DNA of 6,436 nt from Anaerolineales bacterium (GTDB taxonomy: Bacteria; Chloroflexota; Anaerolineae; Anaerolineales; DRMV01): positions 1 to 6,436 of the forward strand of contig JALUBW010000014.1 of the NCBI GenBank assembly GCA_027044735.1, written 5' to 3'. Position numbers and translations under genes: made by a program. Each line of letters opens with the position of its first letter. Position 1 is the stretch's first letter. The notes beneath the pieces were generated by a model that was not told the origin of the DNA, did no database searches, and worked only from the letters and a program-made list of their open reading frames with translations. Below, in pieces: positions 5,229 to 6,436 of the stretch.

Positions 5229-6336
5229 ATTTGCCCATCAACGCCTCTCTACGGGCGGCTACAAGGGTTTCCATCAAGCGGTCAAAGGCTTTGATGAACT
5301 TTTGCACGCCTTCGTCTTCAAGTTGTTGCATTGCGGCTTCAAAGTCAATTTGCAGGTCGCCGAGTTTGGCGAGGGTGGCGCGCGCCTCATCTATTCCCCG
5401 CTCAAGCCGCGGCGCGGGGTTGCCGTGGTCACGGTAAGCGTTCAGCGTCTTCACCGGAATTGTGGTCACAGTTTCGGGGCCGATTAAGGCATCCACGTAT
5501 TTCACATCGCTGTAAGCGGGGTTCTTGGTGCTGGTGCTCGCCCAAAGCAAGCGTTGCGGGCGCGCTCCCGCCTGCTTCAAAGCCTCAAACCGGTCGCCGT
5601 GGAAAATTTCCAAATACTCGCCATAAGCCGTTTTGGCCGCGGCCACGGCGATTTGCCCCTTCAGCGCCCGCGCTTCCTCGCATGGGTGGTGGTCAAGCAT
5701 GGCGTCAATCAGCGTGTCTATGCGGCTCACGAAGAAACTCGCCACCGAGGCCAGCCCATCCACCGGCAAACCAAGTTTTTGCCGCTCTTCAAGCGCCTCA
5801 ATGTAGGTTTGGGCGACTTCGCGGTAGCGATTTATGCTGAAAAGCAGGGTCACATTCACATTGATGCCTTCCACCAACAAGGTTTTGATTGCAGGCAAAC
5901 CTTCCTTGGTTGAAGGCACTTTTATCATCACGTTGGGGCGGTTGACCTCAGTCCAGAGGCGACGGGCGTCCTCAACCGTTCCGCCGGTGTCGTAGGCTAA
6001 GCGCGGGTCAACTTCAATGCTCACATAGCCGTCCACGCCATTGGTGCTATCGTAAACCGGCCTGAGGATGTCGGCGGCCTTTTGCACGTCCTCAACCGTG
6101 AGAATTTGGTAAATTTCTTCGGGAGAGCGGCCGGTGCGCGCCAAAAAACGTATGGCAGAAGTGTAATCATCGCTCTCGGCAATTGCTTGCTCAAAGATTG
6201 ACGGGTTGGAAGTCATGCCACTGATGCCATCGTCGGTGATGTATTTTTGCAGAGTGCCGTCTTCTAAAATTTTTCGCCGGATGAAATCAAGCCAAACGCT
6301 CTGCCCGAAGGTTTGCAGTTTTCTGAGTGGGTTCAT
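5227..6336 (-). CDS. tal: Transaldolase
   Basis: Transfers a dihydroxyacetone unit between sedoheptulose 7-phosphate and glyceraldehyde 3-phosphate in the cytoplasmic non-oxidative pentose phosphate pathway. The 369-residue length fits the long single-domain TAL class seen in actinobacteria and cyanobacteria. It is longer than the short fructose-6-phosphate aldolase-like forms and is not fused to glucose-6-phosphate isomerase. Visible motifs: VWLDF (14-18) with the catalytic Asp17, TSNPSIFE (42-49), YVSIEVDP (104-111), NVMIKVPST (135-143) with the Schiff-base Lys139, NVNVTLLFS (159-167), ASFFVSRID (199-207) and LLWASTSTKNPAYSD (263-277). The ATG start has an AAGGAG site 6 bases upstream. It converges on topA and shares its terminator. 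No other pentose phosphate gene is visible; the upstream neighbour lies outside the window. Confidence 0.96.
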   Translation of the reverse strand: MNPLRKLQTFGQSVWLDFIRRKILEDGTLQKYITDDGISGMTSNPSIFEQAIAESDDYTSAIRFLARTGRSPEEIYQILTVEDVQKAADILRPVYDSTNGVDGYVSIEVDPRLAYDTGGTVEDARRLWTEVNRPNVMIKVPSTKEGLPAIKTLLVEGINVNVTLLFSINRYREVAQTYIEALEERQKLGLPVDGLASVASFFVSRIDTLIDAMLDHHPCEEARALKGQIAVAAAKTAYGEYLEIFHGDRFEALKQAGARPQRLLWASTSTKNPAYSDVKYVDALIGPETVTTIPVKTLNAYRDHGNPAPRLERGIDEARATLAKLGDLQIDFEAAMQQLEDEGVQKFIKAFDRLMETLVAARREALMGK

Positions 6337-6342
6337 GGTTTT

Positions 6343-6348
6343 CTCCTT
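6343..6348 (-). promoter_or_regulatory. Ribosome binding site of tal
   Basis: On the minus strand AAGGAG lies 6 bases before the ATG (complement of 6334-6336), confirming the start codon. Confidence 0.85.
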
Positions 6349-6363
6349 GCTTTGGGTGATTTA

Positions 6364-6436
6364 AAGACGCCAAGGACAAAAACCACAGACTACACAGATT
6401 AGCACAGATTTTTTCTGTGGAATCTGCGAAATCTGT
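6364..6436. repeat. Palindromic CACAGATT/AATCTGTG element upstream of tal
   Basis: ACGCCAAGG (6367-6375) is followed by CCACAGA (6383-6389), ACAGATT (6394-6400) and CACAGATT (6403-6410), then TCTGTGG (6414-6420), AATCTG (6421-6426) and AATCTGT (6430-6436). ACAGATT 6394-6400 pairs with 6430-6436, and CAGATT 6405-6410 with 6421-6426. CCACAGA can pair with TCTGTGG. The element runs off the window end, so the outer arm is missing. Its minus-strand sequence 6410-6381 matches 2763-2793 at 28 of 32 aligned columns. No clear promoter for tal is visible in 6337-6436. Confidence 0.75.

Overview
The window looks like ordinary bacterial chromosome, moderately GC-rich in its genes and with AT-richer, repeat-filled spacers. 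The best guess for the host is a member of the Chloroflexota, probably Anaerolineae-like. This rests on an N-terminal DUF5679-type zinc ribbon fused to topoisomerase I, the style of the stand-alone GDP-mannose pyrophosphorylase, and intergenic spacers filled with degenerate ACGCAAAG / CACAGA repeats. The assignment is an inference from remembered family features, not from a search.

Layout: positions 1-142 hold a scrap of repeat, then a near-consensus sigma-70-type promoter whose -35 lies in a perfect inverted repeat, then a strong ribosome binding site. dprA (143-1261, +) starts with GTG. A 318-base spacer (1262-1579) is entirely degenerate short repeats: purine-phase octamers, a CTCAATCC-type octamer tandem, then pyrimidine-phase TTCTGTGT units. 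manC (1580-2677, +) follows. A 161-base spacer (2678-2838) carries a palindromic CACAGA/TCTGTG element with 20-base arms. topA (2839-5196, +) most likely starts at TTG. A bidirectional intrinsic terminator (5199-5228) separates topA from the convergent tal (5227-6336, -). The end of the window (6364-6436) is another copy of the palindromic element, upstream of tal.

Functions: DprA loads RecA onto incoming single-stranded DNA, and TopA relaxes negative supercoils. dprA-topA is a recurrent neighbourhood in bacteria, but here a GDP-mannose synthesis gene with its own spacers sits between them. Transaldolase belongs to the non-oxidative pentose phosphate pathway. The four genes do not form one pathway.

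No RNA gene, transposase, CRISPR array or evident undescribed multi-gene system was found. The two things most worth following are the palindromic repeats, which keep a consistent polarity relative to gene starts, and the four-zinc-ribbon architecture of TopA.
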